From: Linyphia triangularis
Taxonomy: Eukaryota > Arthropoda > Arachnida > Araneae > Linyphiidae
DNA length: 64,000 nt
Assembly: GCA_963978545.1 (NCBI GenBank)
Contig: OZ021722.1
Span: 5,212,001 to 5,276,000 of the forward strand
Direction: 5' to 3'
Every line of letters starts with the position of its first letter. The first letter of the stretch is position 1. Below are positions 11,891 through 26,600 of the stretch, piece after piece. Under the pieces are notes generated by a model, which saw only the letters and a program-made list of their open reading frames with translations, did no database searches and was not told the origin of the DNA. The position numbers and the translations under genes were made by a program.

Positions 11891-11977
11891 AAGAAAAAAA
11901 AAATAAAATTATTTTTGACGAACTTTTGTTACTGTAACACTTAAAGTAATATTTCCTATATTCTCACCTTCCCTGCT

Positions 11978-12085
11978 AATTGTGGAAAACAAAACGACGA
12001 TCACTGTGAACTTTTCTATAATTGTGTGTTGTTGAACAAAGTTTTTAAGGAATGTGGTCTGCGTCTATGCTTGCATGCTGGATGA
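11978..12085 (+). pseudogene. Cysteine-rich peptide exon or relic
   Basis: The 35-residue frame opens NCGKQNDDHCELFYNC, contains KECGLRLC and ends AG before a stop. Cysteine spacing is C-x7-C-x5-C-x9-C-x4-C. The paralogous frame at 859-972 keeps both ends and the stop position, which argues for past selection on this frame. It resembles the terminal exon of a disulfide-rich secreted peptide. No upstream exons or strong acceptor are visible, so it may be dead. The family is not recognised. Confidence 0.5.
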
Positions 12086-12122
12086 TTTTTAGAAATAGTC
12101 CAGTCGTGGAATATCAGCGTGC

Positions 12123-12162
12123 AAAAATTACAACGTGAAGTACACTTCACGTTGTAATTTTT
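12123..12162. repeat. Perfect 19-bp inverted repeat with 2-nt loop
   Basis: Left arm 12123-12141 (AAAAATTACAACGTGAAGT) and right arm 12144-12162 are exact complements. Nothing else marks this as an element end. Confidence 0.95.
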
Positions 12163-12242
12163 TACTTCTTAATAAATTTGATTCAAAGAATACATGCATT
12201 GCATTCATCAATATTTTCTTTTTCTTTATATCTACCATATAA

Positions 12243-12860
12243 AAGAATGTTGTTGTTGTTGTTTCTAATCTCCCTTTTGTCTGACGAAATCAGACAATAT
12301 CAGTGAAGCCATTGACATTAATGAAGTCTGACACTATACTAAACTTCAACTTAACTAGACATCACTTAGACGATAGATCGTCATTCTGCTCATAGGTATT
12401 TAATCCATTTTGGCGGAGTGAAGACATAATTATCGCCAATCTTTATAGCCTTTTGTTCTCTACAGGGTTGTGGTTTGGCAAACATTATGCTTTCACTCCG
12501 CCAAAATGGATTAAATACCTATGAGCACTGTGACGATCTACAGTCTAAGTGATGTCTAGTTAAGTTGAAGTCTGACACTAGTTGTGGACAGTTATAAATG
12601 TCCTCCCAGTCCAGTCCAAGGCAGTCCAAAATGTGCTGAGGTGATGCCTGTTCTTTTTGGCATTTAGGGCAAAGAGGAAAATTTTTGCTTCCCCCGGAAT
12701 ATGTGAGGCCTTTAAGGTGACCACTAGCAAGTCTGGACAGACGGGTATTGGTGTGCCTATCACAAGGAAGAGATAGGGAGTGTCCTGGCTTTTTGGCTTT
12801 ATACCATTCGTGAGACGGAGGTATATGCCATTTAAAAGAATAACTCAACATAATCAAAAA
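12243..12860 (-). pseudogene. Jockey/I-type LINE 3' fragment (RNase H tail), interrupted by a fold-back MITE
   Basis: The minus-strand frame has PPSHEWYK, HSLSLPCDR, LASGHLKGLTYSGG and a zinc-finger-like CPKCQK..ASPQHILDC. It parallels the plus-strand copy at 42900-43362. The frame ran on to a stop near 12293, but the MITE at 12337-12568 splits it at LVSDF. The 3' end has a hairpin (GTCTGA..TCAGAC) and a (TTG)n run at 12247-12265, which is (CAA)n in sense orientation. It is 5'-truncated. Confidence 0.85.
12337..12568. mobile_element. Fold-back MITE (TACTAAACTTCAACTT family), copy 1
   Basis: It consists of two inverted arms of about 100 bp around a core of about 35 bp; key arm motifs are TGGCGGAGTGAAG and CATTTTGGCGG. 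AGTCTGACACTA flanks it at 12325-12336 and 12569-12580. The other copies are 16111-16350, 40437-40670 and 54460-54694. It lies within the LINE frame. Confidence 0.85.
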
Positions 12861-13499
12861 CTATATATTTTTTTTATTTATTGTCCTGTTCGTATTTAGA
12901 ATGTTGAATCCATAATTTTAAAACAAAGAGTCTGTTTGTGCGTCTGTCTGTGGATAAAAAGAAACCTAGTTACGGGAGACCCCTTAACTAGGATTTTAGT
13001 AATTTGGGGAAAAAATCTTTTTTATTTTATTGCATAAAATTGAGCTATATATATTCAAGAAGGCATGGGAGAAATTTCAAACTTCTAGGGAACTGCAAAC
13101 ATTCGATTTTTAAACTTTTACATACCGATCTACTATGTAATTGTATACAAGTTTTTATTTTTAAGTTCGCTTTTCTCGAAATCTAGAATTGGCAATTTTG
13201 ACTGTGTTTAAAGTGCTAAGGTTTTGAGAAGAATTTACTTAGATTTAAACTATTTATATTTTTGAAATCTGGAATATCTGTTTTATAAATGTAGGGAGAG
13301 TTTTTTTAGTAAATTGTCTTAATTTTTTTTTTAAGAATTAAAAAAATTGGATTTTTTTTTGTGAAAATTTAGAAACTTCTTGTGAAAAACACAAAATATC
13401 TTTTTAAAATCCCCTGTCAAACTAATTAAAAAAATTATCTCCCAACATCTTTAGAGTATACTTGAATATAATTAATTAGATATGAAATTAATAAAAGTA

Positions 13500-14560
<1,061 letters not shown>

Positions 14561-14995
14561 TAGTTCATAAATATTTCGACGTTTTCATTTAAAAAGTAAA
14601 TTCATTGAGATGAAAAATTGAAATACACAATTCCTTCTTCTTCGACACAATAAATGAAGAGTCTTTCAAAGGTAAGGTTTAGATATTAAAGAATAAAGAA
14701 CATGTTTCAAAACTTTCTTTGTTTTGTGAAAGATTACACAAAACTTTTATACATTTGGGCTTAAATATTGTTGTTTATCGATGCTTTGATAATATATCTG
14801 TGCTTTTCATTCAAATAGAATTTGAAATAAGTTTTGGTAAGCATTTTATTTTCTATGACTTATATATGGAGTGTAGCTAAACTCAATTTTGAGATTGAAT
14901 TGATTTTTGTAATTACTTTAACGTTTCGTATTTTATCAAGCTATGAAAATCAGACGCCATTTTATCATACAGAAGCTTTTTAAAGTAATCCATTA

Positions 14996-15001
14996 TTTAT
15001 T
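14996..15001 (-). terminator. Polyadenylation signal of the CAP gene
   Basis: AATAAA on the minus strand, about 335 nt past the stop codon. The hexamer and its surroundings are conserved in the pseudogene copy (3077-3082). Confidence 0.65.
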
Positions 15002-15334
15002 ATTCAAAGATGGTACATCTCATATCACGTATGCAAAGAGCGAATCCAATTATTAAAAAAATTTGTATGGAAAAAAAAATTAACAAATTATCGAAAAGAT
15101 TTTTTTAAAAAAGATAATCAACTGAATATTATTTTTATAAAATTGAGTTAACACATACATAAATCACACACAGAGAAAATGTATGATTAAATTAAAGTTT
15201 TTACATTTATTTGCTAGACAATGTTGAAATACATTACAATATTTTCTTTGTGATGTAAGTCTAAATTTTTCATAGCTGTCAATCTTCAATAATTGCCCAT
15301 TCAATCTTAGGAAATATATTCGTTACCAAAACGT

Positions 15335-15345
15335 TCATCGTGCTT
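15335..15345 (-). CDS. CAP gene exon 6 (terminal)
   Basis: The acceptor is TTTCTCTTGCAG. The phase-1 junction completes Lys212, then Ala-Arg and a TGA stop follow. The acceptor is conserved in the pseudogene. About 340 nt of 3' UTR follow. The exon is too short to find alone; the phase, acceptor and paralogue support it. Confidence 0.75.
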
Positions 15346-16748
15346 CTGCAAGAGAAATGATACATTTATGTTTAGTTCAAGTTTTTAGAAATTTGTGAAA
15401 TTTAATGTCAGTAAAGAAGTATTTTCTTATGAAACTAAACTCATTGATAGCTGAGCTGATGGAAAAGCTCAAATGAGGCATATCAGAACAAGTGCGTTTC
15501 AACTTTTTTTGAACCATTATTTCTTAACTAGAGAGTCTATAAAGCCTAAGACAGTCGCCTAAGACGCCTGTTGTAAAATGATGAATATACCAAACACTTA
15601 AATTTAATGTACACGAAATATTTATTAAAAATTCAGATTTTCTTTTAAAATTGTTCAGATGATGCAAACTATTTTGGAACATATATATGAAACGTCAAAA
15701 AGAAAATATATGACAAATTCATCATAAACAAATACTTGTCATACATTTTCTTTTCAACTTTTCATATATATATGCCGAACATAATTTTTATCTGCACAAT
15801 GTTAAAAGAAAAGATTGTTTATTTTTAATAAATATTTCATGTATATTAAATTAGTGTTTGCTATACTTTGGGCGTCTTAGGCCCCTAACGGCTTTCTAGT
15901 TGAGAAATAATGGTTAAAATATATTCAAACGCACGTGCTCTGATATGCCTCATAATTGTTTACAATGAAGAACCTCTCAGAAATACCCTGATATCAATAT
16001 CGGCGTTAGAATAGATTCGAGAGTTACCGACAATCAAATCGACTACCTTAATATACATTAACATGAAGCAGATTCTGTTGTCAGCCTGTGCTTGCATTTA
16101 ATTTTAACTATACTAAACTTCAACTTAACTTGACATCACTAGACGGTAGATCGTCACAGTGCTCATAGGCAGTTAATCCATTTTAGCTGAGTGAAGACAT
16201 AATTCTCGCCAAACCTTATAGCCTTTTGTTCTCTACAGGGTTGTGGTTGGGCGAACATTATGCTTTCACGCCGCCAAAATGGACTAAATACCTATGAGCA
16301 CTGTGAAGATCTATCGTCTAGTGATGTCAAGTTAAGTTGGAGTTTAGTATAATAAAAACACCCCTAACAGAAAATATGCGACAAAAACGACGTTTTCGAA
16401 ATTTATTTATTAAAAATGCATTCGAATTTATGAATTCACCATTTTAATATCTTTTTTTTTTTTTTTTTCTGATTAAAAAATTGTTGGTAATAGAAAAGAG
16501 TTTCAGCAAGGATTGGTTGAAATTCTTTCACTTACAGAATCCGACAGGCAGTGAGTCAGCGATCAGAGTAACTCTTGAAGTAGTTAAATTAATTACAATT
16601 AATTGATTTTTAACATACAATGGACAATGCCAGCAATTTTTTTCCCCCATATTCAATTCTAAATGTTTCAAATAGGCCATAAACACAAACATTTCTGCTC
16701 ACTGCACATTAGCTTCTTCTTCTTCTTTTTTTTTTTTTTTTTTTTTTT

Positions 16749-16789
<41 letters not shown>

Positions 16790-19700
16790 TATTTTTTTAT
16801 TTGCAACTTAAGTTTGCTAGTTAGTTTTGGTGAGAAAAACTATTCATTCGACTCGAACTGAATGTGAAATAACTTGTCTTGGAAACGCAGGAACGGAAAC
16901 CAGTTTTGGAAGTTTCTCGCAAATTGCACCAACCTGTACGGGATATATCAGCTGTCTATCAAACCAACGCCAACTATTTGGCATAAACGTCACGATAACT
17001 ATAGAAACGGAAGGATGATTTGACGTCACAGCTGTTGCTGATCAGATTGCAATCGGGTTTCGAATTTATTTTCTTAATATTTAAATAACCAATTATTTTA
17101 ACTATCTTTTGTTTGAATATTTGGAATCGTTAAGACATTCTTCTTAAATATCAACTAATTTCAATCGTTTTTCAAAAATGCGGAAAATGTCCGTTGTATA
17201 TGCCGAGTCCCAGGCCCACCCACTAGGTACCCCTTCACAAGTGGCTATCTCTACCATCGATTTAGATAAACAACTGGATAGACTGCTCCATTGTCAATGA
17301 AAAGAGAAAAACACGCCGGGGATTGCGAAGCTGGTGGGAAGATTAACCTATCACAGTTCACTTTTATAGTTGGATGGGAAGGCGAAAAACCTTGTAAAGT
17401 GTTAGAGTATATATATTTTTAGTACATTATTACTAATTAAGGTCTACTATTGACATTTCTGCTGTGCAACCCAACATTTTATTTTCAATCCTCGGCAATC
17501 CGTATTTCTTATCCCACCAATTGCATCTGACAACGGTTTCATTTTCCCAGAGTTAAGCAGTCTATCCAGTTGTTCATCTATATCGATGATCGCTACTGGC
17601 CTTGTAGTGGCCAAGTGACATCCAGCACTAAAAGTGATTGTAAGTACTTGCAACCACCATTAGGAAAAAAAAAAATCAAAACCGAGTCTAATAAGATGTA
17701 TGTGATCAAACAGCTCCAAAAACTATAAGACGATAAAGATACGTTGATTTTGATACATTGATCTCTGTTTTGGAAGACATTGAAGCACATGTGCCAAAAT
17801 TGAAACACAGGTTCATAAAGAAAATTTTGCTAGTGGAGAATAATAGCTCGTAAATATAAAACACTTATCATCAAAGTTTATCTTTTTAATATATTGTGTT
17901 CCCAAAATGAATTATATGCAGCTTTTTAAATTATTGATAACGATAAAGATTTTCGTTGACACTATGATTAGTTGAAATTTTATAATCTGTAATCTGTGCA
18001 GAAGCAACTTTAATCGAAAGAGAATTTTGTAAACTAATAAACAACATATAAATATTAATTAATTACGGCTATTAGACATTGACATTGATTAAACTAGTTT
18101 CATATTTTAAACACCTAAATTATTTTTAGTATTTAATTTGTGTAATTTTTTAAAAATATAACTACAATAAACGTTTACCTAAGTGTTAATATTTAATTTG
18201 ATAATTTTGTTCAGTTAGTCCGACAATGTCGGAAAGTATTGACTGCCATATAAAAATATGATTTGATAAATATTACAGCTACTCAATTTAGAAATACATC
18301 TGCAGAGAAAAACTGACATTAATTCAAAAACTCATTCATTTAAATAAAAGGGGTGGAAAAATCAACCCACAAAAATAAAAGTTTTACTCTAAATCCTTTA
18401 TATGCGTTTCCAACTTTTATCTACAATTACAATTTATTTAAAAGAGTTTGAGACCAAACACTATGAAGAAAATAACCATTCCGAGCCATTGAACTAACTT
18501 TCTTTCTTTATTTTAATTTCGATTTTATATGCTTGTCGAAAGCGGGCAAATATGCGGAGGCCTAATTATCCCCCTTGTCTTCATCCAATAGGACTGAAAC
18601 TTGGTAGATAGATTCCATGTCGATGGCAATGCATTCTATCAAATTTTTGGGCTATAACTGTCACTATAATTTCGCTTTTATGGTATACTAATAAACCAAC
18701 TTGCCGTCATCCAATCGCTTTGAAATAGCATCCGACCGACCATTGAAGAAACTCTTTCCTATTGCTGAAATTGCTTTAATAAATAAATAATATAATTGTT
18801 TTAATCAGAATAAAAAATAAAAGATATTTGGATGAGAGCGTATAAATCCGCATTCATTTTTAATGAATAAATTTGTAAAAGTAGTTTACCGCATATTTTG
18901 CTGATAGAGATGTTTTTAATATTTAAAATTAAATGCGAACACCAAGCACACGCTGGCAACAGAAACGGCGCTTTGTTAATGAATATAAAAAAATGCATAT
19001 AAAGTATTTATATTAAAAACTTAGTTTTTATGGGTCATATTATTTTCTCCTAAAACTCGTGAATTGTTATCAACAAATAGTCTATTTTTAAAGTTTCAGA
19101 TTTATTGCATGATGGCAAGCTGGTTAATTGGAATTTCCGAACATTTTGACTATCACAAACTCACAAAATAAGGATTTAAATCTAGAGTAAATGGTAGTGG
19201 CTTCAACTTCTTAATAATGAAATACTTACTACATAAACCAGCTGTTGATCCACAGCCACCACAACCGCTACATGGCTTGCCTGTTTTATAGATAGGTGCA
19301 TTTTCCACATTTCCTCTAAGGAAAAAAATAGATGGCCATTATATTTTCTAGTCTGTTCCGCTTTGGTGCTTACACAGTATTATTTCATTATTAATAAATT
19401 CAGAGGTTGAAATTTATAGAGATTTTGGGAGTTTTCAAAACCACTACATCTTTAAAAGTTTCAATCGAACCAGCGCAAAAAAATCAGTGTTTAATTCAAG
19501 CTGTTATTAGAAATATAAACAGTACATCAACAACAACAAAAAAAAAAAAATACTTAAAACAAAACTTCAATTAGAACGTTAAATGTAACTATTTAACATA
19601 TGATAGAAAATTAAATGATTTTTTCTTAAAATGTTGTAAATTTGAAATATTATTTCAATGCGATTATAGATGAATTAAAAAAAAAAATTAAAAAATTCTG

Positions 19701-20628
19701 TACTTAATTTGTCGGTTATTATGTAGTGCATATGCTAAAGAAATCGAGATGTAATGTGTTATTTGCTAAATCCTATGGCTTGAATGTAAACAAAGTGAAA
19801 TTGTTGAAAGTCATGACCTCATATTTTTTGTTATACACACATGATATATATACGTTTCTTATATACAAGTACTTTTTTTTATGAATAAATATTTCATTTC
19901 CTAAGGAACTCGATATTTTTTCTATCAATTACATTGTAAATTTTAGAAATATTTCATCAAAACTACATGTGCAATTAAGATTTCTGTAAAATGAATATTA
20001 TTTGAACATTTTCCTCTCCATTACCAATATATAGTAGTACTGAATGTAAAAAGGCAATTTAAGTATTAAAGTAAATATTAAATTATTTTCATAAAAGTCT
20101 ATGAAACGTAGGCCAGTACAATAAGCGCGTTAAATACTTTATGAAATAAATTTGAGTTCTTTTAATTAGACGATCTGAAAATAGGTGTTTGGATGCAAAA
20201 AAGATGACCCATTGCTGTTTGAAGTTTTATTAATTCAGTTTCTAAATTATTGAGAAGACAGACATTTCATTCCATCACTTGGAGTGAATGGAGAATAACT
20301 GAACAAACATGAGATGGTTATACAAGACGTCACAGCCTAGCGTGCATGTTAAAATTTGGGCTTCAATAACAAATTAGGTATTATTTTAAAGAACGCAATT
20401 TATTTTTGAAGAATTATCGGTTACGCATTAAAAAAGTCCTTTTTTATTATATTCAATGTTTATTGTTTGTCAATGCACAAGAATCAAGGAATAAAAAGCC
20501 TACTGTCCTCTAGTTTTTCCGAAAAAAAAAAAATCAATTTATATTTGTTTTATAAAACCCTTAGGTCCATTTGTTTTCAAGAAATAAAAAAAAAAATCAG
20601 TTTCAATGTGTTTTATAAAACTCTAATT

Positions 20629-20663
<35 letters not shown>

Positions 20664-23600
20664 ATAATAATAATAATTTACCACTTAATCATAGAAGATA
20701 GTAATCATAAAATGTAAATCAAAATTTATGAATTAAGGCGTGTTTATACGTTACCATTTTCTTCCCTAGTTGAATTTTACAGGGTGATTTAATATGGTGA
20801 AAGAAAAGAGAAAAACATTTTGAGCATGTGATAGTAGGACGATGTGGTTTCCTTAGTAAATGTTCCGTAATCTATCTGATCTATTCGTCACTAAAGAATA
20901 TTTTTATCAACCCTCCAATAATTATCGATTTTTTTTTTCTTCTCATTTCCTTTTACTTTTGGATCACCTGTACATAAGATATAAAGAGAATATTTTATTT
21001 ATTCCACTTTAATAGATTCAGAAAATAATTTACCCAGGAGAATAATTGCATCCATATAAGAATTCGTTCGAACCACCTTCTCGGTATCGGACGTAGCCGC
21101 AACCCACTTTATTTGACTTAGCCCAAATGACCTGAAAAACAGACAATGATACATTAAATTACACCATAATACTGTTGCTTCTTAACGTATTTATGCCACA
21201 ATTATTCGAAAAGGATTGGCGTAATTGGTCGTTTTCTTTTTTTATACTTTAACTAAACAAAAAACCTCGCCAATTCACAAAATTTGGCGATATTCTTTTT
21301 TTTACAATTCTCACCCAGTTGTCAATTTTGGCAAATTTTTTATGCCAAAATAATGATACTTTGCGCTATAGGATGGTTCGAAATTTTTTATTTTTTTATT
21401 TTTGAAACGCAAGAGGTAAAAAAAGTTGATACACATCTTGATAAGAAAGACTGTAAAACATTTTTTGAAAAAAAATAAAATAATATCTTCCGATTGCGCA
21501 TTCACTTCAAAGTTTTTAAAAAATACAAAAAATAACTATTTTTCCTAAATTTTTTTAAATTTCTAAACGTTATATATTTGTTAGGCAATAGTTTGCAATG
21601 AGTAGTGAAAGGGTGGTATAACACAGGAAAACACTATTCTATATATTTTTAAGACATATATTAATAATTAAAAATATTCAAAAATACATTTTTTTGTTAA
21701 CAAATGATTTTTCTATAAAATGGATACTAACGTTATTTTTTACATATTTTTGTTAAAATGTTTTATTTACTTCAAGCATTCACTTCAAAGTTCTGAATAA
21801 ATACAAAAAATCCCTTTTTTCCATCAATTTGTAAAATGCACCAATAACTAAATTATCGAGGCATATTAGTTTGTATTGTATAGAATGAAGTAGATAGAAC
21901 TTGGAAAAAAATCAAATTAGTAATTAATCAATAATAATCATTCGCGCGTAACCTTTGAAACAATGATAAAAACTGTGTTTTGGCGGGTTTCAATCTGGGT
22001 GGCCTTTCTCATGGTGCCTTCTCTTCCTTTGAAGCTCATAAACTTACTTGCTTATTCATTGGATCATAGCGCACGGGACTGTGATTGGGATTGCCATTAA
22101 TACTGGCTGAAAATAATCTGACAGATCAAATTACGCGTTAGGAGACCACTACATTGGGATATATGCCTCATATACTCTAATGAACTACCATTCTGATGCC
22201 TATTTAAACACGTAGTACTACAACAGGACCAACATCTTTTAGTGAGATCAAAAATTGAAGATTCATAGATCAAAAATTGAAGAACTGTAAAAATTTTCCC
22301 TCGACTGATTTTTTACGTGTTGAATGTTCTATTCCTTTAACTGAGATGAAAGTACTGAGCACAGATCAGTTATATTCTTGATATTTTTGCAGCGATTAGA
22401 TACGAAAGGAGAATTGTAAGAGAACTAAGGCGTCGGGTTCTGAAATCTCGAGAACTTTCCTAGAGAAAGACAATCAAGCATTTCAAAGCAACCAAACTTA
22501 ACTTTATTGCCACTGATTACGTGGACATAATTAATTGGAATGCTTGTAATAGGACTCCTTCTTTGTTAGGAGTAACAAACGAACATTAGTTAGTAAAGAT
22601 TGGCGCATCCGAGGTAGCACAGTTAGATTGGAGGAAACAGGGGAAGACTGGAAGGTTGGCTAGTATGGCCAAGCATAGTTCCAAAATATACGATTTTTCA
22701 ACCAACAAACAAGTCAAATCAACCATATAGTTTTGTTTCTTCATAAATAAAATATCCCAAGTATAAAACAGTGCATCGGCTTATCAAAACCTCTTCTATA
22801 TTTTATCCAGAATTGGGCTAGATTGGCTAATATTGTTTCCAAAGACCGATTCACAACGTTCCACATCGGAATTGGCCTATGTCTGGCGAAATTGGCCAGC
22901 GTTTCTGTGCTACTAGGGACCATTGAAATCAAACTTCAACTCGTTTCCTTGTCACTCACAAGCTGTGGAAAGCTTATGTATAGAGACAAAAGACAAAAAA
23001 TGGGTGGCGCTGACGCAAAAGACGTTAGGACAATACTTTTTTTTATAAAGATCCATAATGCCCGACTTTTCTACAAAAGTTTCCTTCAAAGTACATCACT
23101 GGGATAGAAAGCTCGAGAAAAAAAGTGAACCAAATGAATAATTACATGTTTAAAAAAAAAAAAAAAAATGTAAGAAATAACATTAGTACACATTTTACAG
23201 AAAAATCATTATTTCTTACAAAGAATGTTAATTTTTAGTATTTTTAATTATTAATATATGTTTTAAAAATGCATAAAATAGTGTTTTTTCAGGTTTCTAA
23301 TAGCCTTTCACTACACATTGCAAACTATTTCCTTTCAAAAATATAACTTTAAGAAATTTTAAAAAATTTAGGAAAAATAGTTATTTTTTGTATTTTTTCC
23401 AAACTTTAAGGTGAATGCGCGATCGGAAGATATTATTTTTTTTTTCAATTTTTTTTTTTACAGTTTTTCTTATCAAGATGTGGATCAACCTTTTTTACCT
23501 CATGCGTTTCAAAAATAAAAAAAAAATATTTCTTTTTGAACCACCCTATTGCGCAACTTCTTTTCAGTTTCTGGCATTTCTTCTTAAAATATCCTTTAGA

Positions 23601-26600
23601 AAGCAAAGAAATATACTAAAAGTTCTTACTTGTGTGAAGTGCCCTGTTGTGGTATCATCGTCTGCAGTTTCGTCGTCAACGTACTTTGCGATGTCGCTCG
23701 CTTTGAAAAACTTCACTTCGTCGTACCACGATTGTATTATCCCGTCCCAGTCTGCCTTTGTATCCGATTTCCCCTCCCAGCCGATGTTTTGTCCAGCTGC
23801 CTCTAGAAAAGAGATTTGTCAACAGGCATCAGAATATGCTAGATAATGACGTCACCTATATACACTATCGTGCTAAGCGCAAAAGTCCTACCTGCCCTGA
23901 ACCCAAAATAAGAAATTGCTGCTTAAAGTTTTACTAACTTATAAAATTGTTTAATGTTTTCTGTGCAGATATTACTGTTACAATCATTATTAGAACACAT
24001 TACAGAGAACCATCTTGGAGAAATAACTCAGTTTGCCAAAGAAATACTTTCACAACCGCTATTATCATGGGCGCCCCCAGGAGGGTGCAAGGGGGTGCAC
24101 TTGCACCCCCCCCCCCCCTGGCTTTTGGAAATTTTCAAAAAATGAGGGAAAAGATGCACATTCCAAGTTTAAAAAAAAAGCACATATGTCGTTTATACTT
24201 TTATGTTACAATGAGCATTTTTTTTCTATTAATTTAGTCTTTTTTTTCTTTTCTATGTCTTTTTTTATAGCTACTTCCTTGGCGATTTTCTGGCGCTTAT
24301 GTCTTATGATTATTAGAGGCTGATGAGTAGAAGTATTTATTCCTTTTAATGAATAATCATTTCTAGTGTAGTTCTCAAAATTCTAAGAAAATGTTTTGTT
24401 TTTTAAGTCATCGAATATATTATCTTGAAATCTATTTTTAGAATTCATTTGAACATATTCCATTACTGCCTTTGTGTTTCATTTTGATTTTTTCCCCCTT
24501 ATATCCGAAACTTGGAAGAAATAAAAAAAACTTTACTCTTCAGTATTTTTGCATCTTCGAGTTCCTCTATTCTAAACACTCTCTTGAATGCCGTGAGATC
24601 TCTAGTGAGATCTAGTTGGATACTAAAAAATTCATTAAAAATACACATTTTAATATTTTTACTATTTTGTATTTTCTTCTTCTCTTTAACAGGGTTGCGC
24701 TTTCAAAAATATATACCATGAATTTTAACTATTCTCAAAGAGTATAATTTACAATGTATAATTATTAATTAACATTTCTAAAAGAAAATCATGATTTTGA
24801 TAAAAATCTAGTCTTGTCCCCCCCCCCCCCCTGCAAATATTCTTGGGGGTATTCTATTATTATTGCGGTTTGCGGTAGTATAATTCTTATTCTGGCATGC
24901 CCAAGTTGTGCAAATATGTCTGCATCGATGGCTAGTCGCGAGAAATCGAAGTCTGAATTTTTTTGACAGAAATCCTTAAGAAGATGCAAATTGGTAAAGA
25001 AATGAGATTTTATATTACAGCTTAAACAGATAATGTTAAGACCTGTTTTGTTATCAGCCCTAAAGTGTTAAATAACAGCAATTTTTCTAAAAACAATCAA
25101 TGTTCTTTCAGTATTTGAATACATGTTTTTTATAGCTTTGTAGAGAATATTTCTGGGTTTAAGGGAGTCCGGTAACGAAAATAAAAAAAACTTTATTTAT
25201 GTACATTCTTATGTCAAAAATTTATTTTATGTATGAGATACTATTTATAAATCTTTGAGAACATGTTTTTTTAAATATTGCGTTTAGTTATTTAAAAAAA
25301 ATTTAAAAACCAAGAAAAATCCATAATAATTGATGTTTGCGTATTTTGATATAAGTCAAGAAAAAATATTTTTTTTTTCAAAGTGAAAGCTTTCTGTAAT
25401 ATATAATTATATAAAGAAAATTTTGTCTTCACAGAATTTTGATAGGTGAGTTAAAAAAAATTAAAAAAATTCTCAAAGTTAAAATATTGAAATTTTTGCT
25501 TTTTTTTATGTTATCTTTTACGTTAAATGTTATATTTTAAAACAGAACTAAAAAAATAAAATTCTGTGAAGACAAAATATTTAAAACTATATGAATTAAA
25601 TGCTCCAAAAATTTGAATAGCCAATTGTTAATGGTTCTGGAGATATATCGATTTGAATATGCAACATCTGTGAAAAACACTAGTGCTCGAAAAACGCACT
25701 TTAAGCAGACGCTTCAATGTGTTACGCCCATTAGTGATGTTTAAATCACAGGTAATTTTGTGGTGTTCTAATCACCGGAGGAATAAGATAAAAACATCAT
25801 TCTCTTCAGGAATGTATGAACTATTTTTTAAAATCAGAAAAAAAAAATTGGGATTTTTGAAGAAATTTCGGTACTGGACCCCCTTAGTTTTTATTCCTAC
25901 AAGTGGCGTAAAATATATACAGATAGGAAGATATAGATGGCTGTTTATTGTGCAGAACTCGAAAAATTGACTTTTTAAAAAACATGAGTATATTCTCCTA
26001 AATTGATAATATTTTAAAAAGCTTATCAACTATTTTTATTGTCAACTATTCAACACCAAGTAAAAGTTCAAGTGAGATGAGTTTTAAAATAAGTTTTTAA
26101 CCTTATAGGTGGAAGTTAGGACGGGTAGGTCACATCTGATGACGAAAGAAGTAGGTCGGGTAGATTTGTCCGATTCAGTCACTAGAATCAAGCGAGTAGA
26201 AAAGATTTTGGGAGGGTGGATTTCAGAGTATTTGGGAACAATGTTCGATATTTTACTGCTGGTAAAATATACTGCTTCTGCTCTTAATCTTTTGCTATGT
26301 TCGCATTGTAGTCTTGAACTAATTTTGCAACCATTTTGGCCGTGTTGCTTACAACTATAAAACGTTCTACAGTTCCCTGTCCCTTCAAAAAAATTCAGGT
26401 CTTCGTTTAAAATATAGAGATTGGAACGTATGAAATGAGCTGATATGTTGGACCATTTGAAGGAGTTCAAAGTGGTGTAAAAGTAAACGACTTATTTGCC
26501 TAAGAAAGAATGTACTATACTCTCAAGTCTTTAATGATGCTATCATTTTATATGTATTCTTCCATAAGCTCAAAGAGCTTGTTAGGTTTATCTTCACTGT

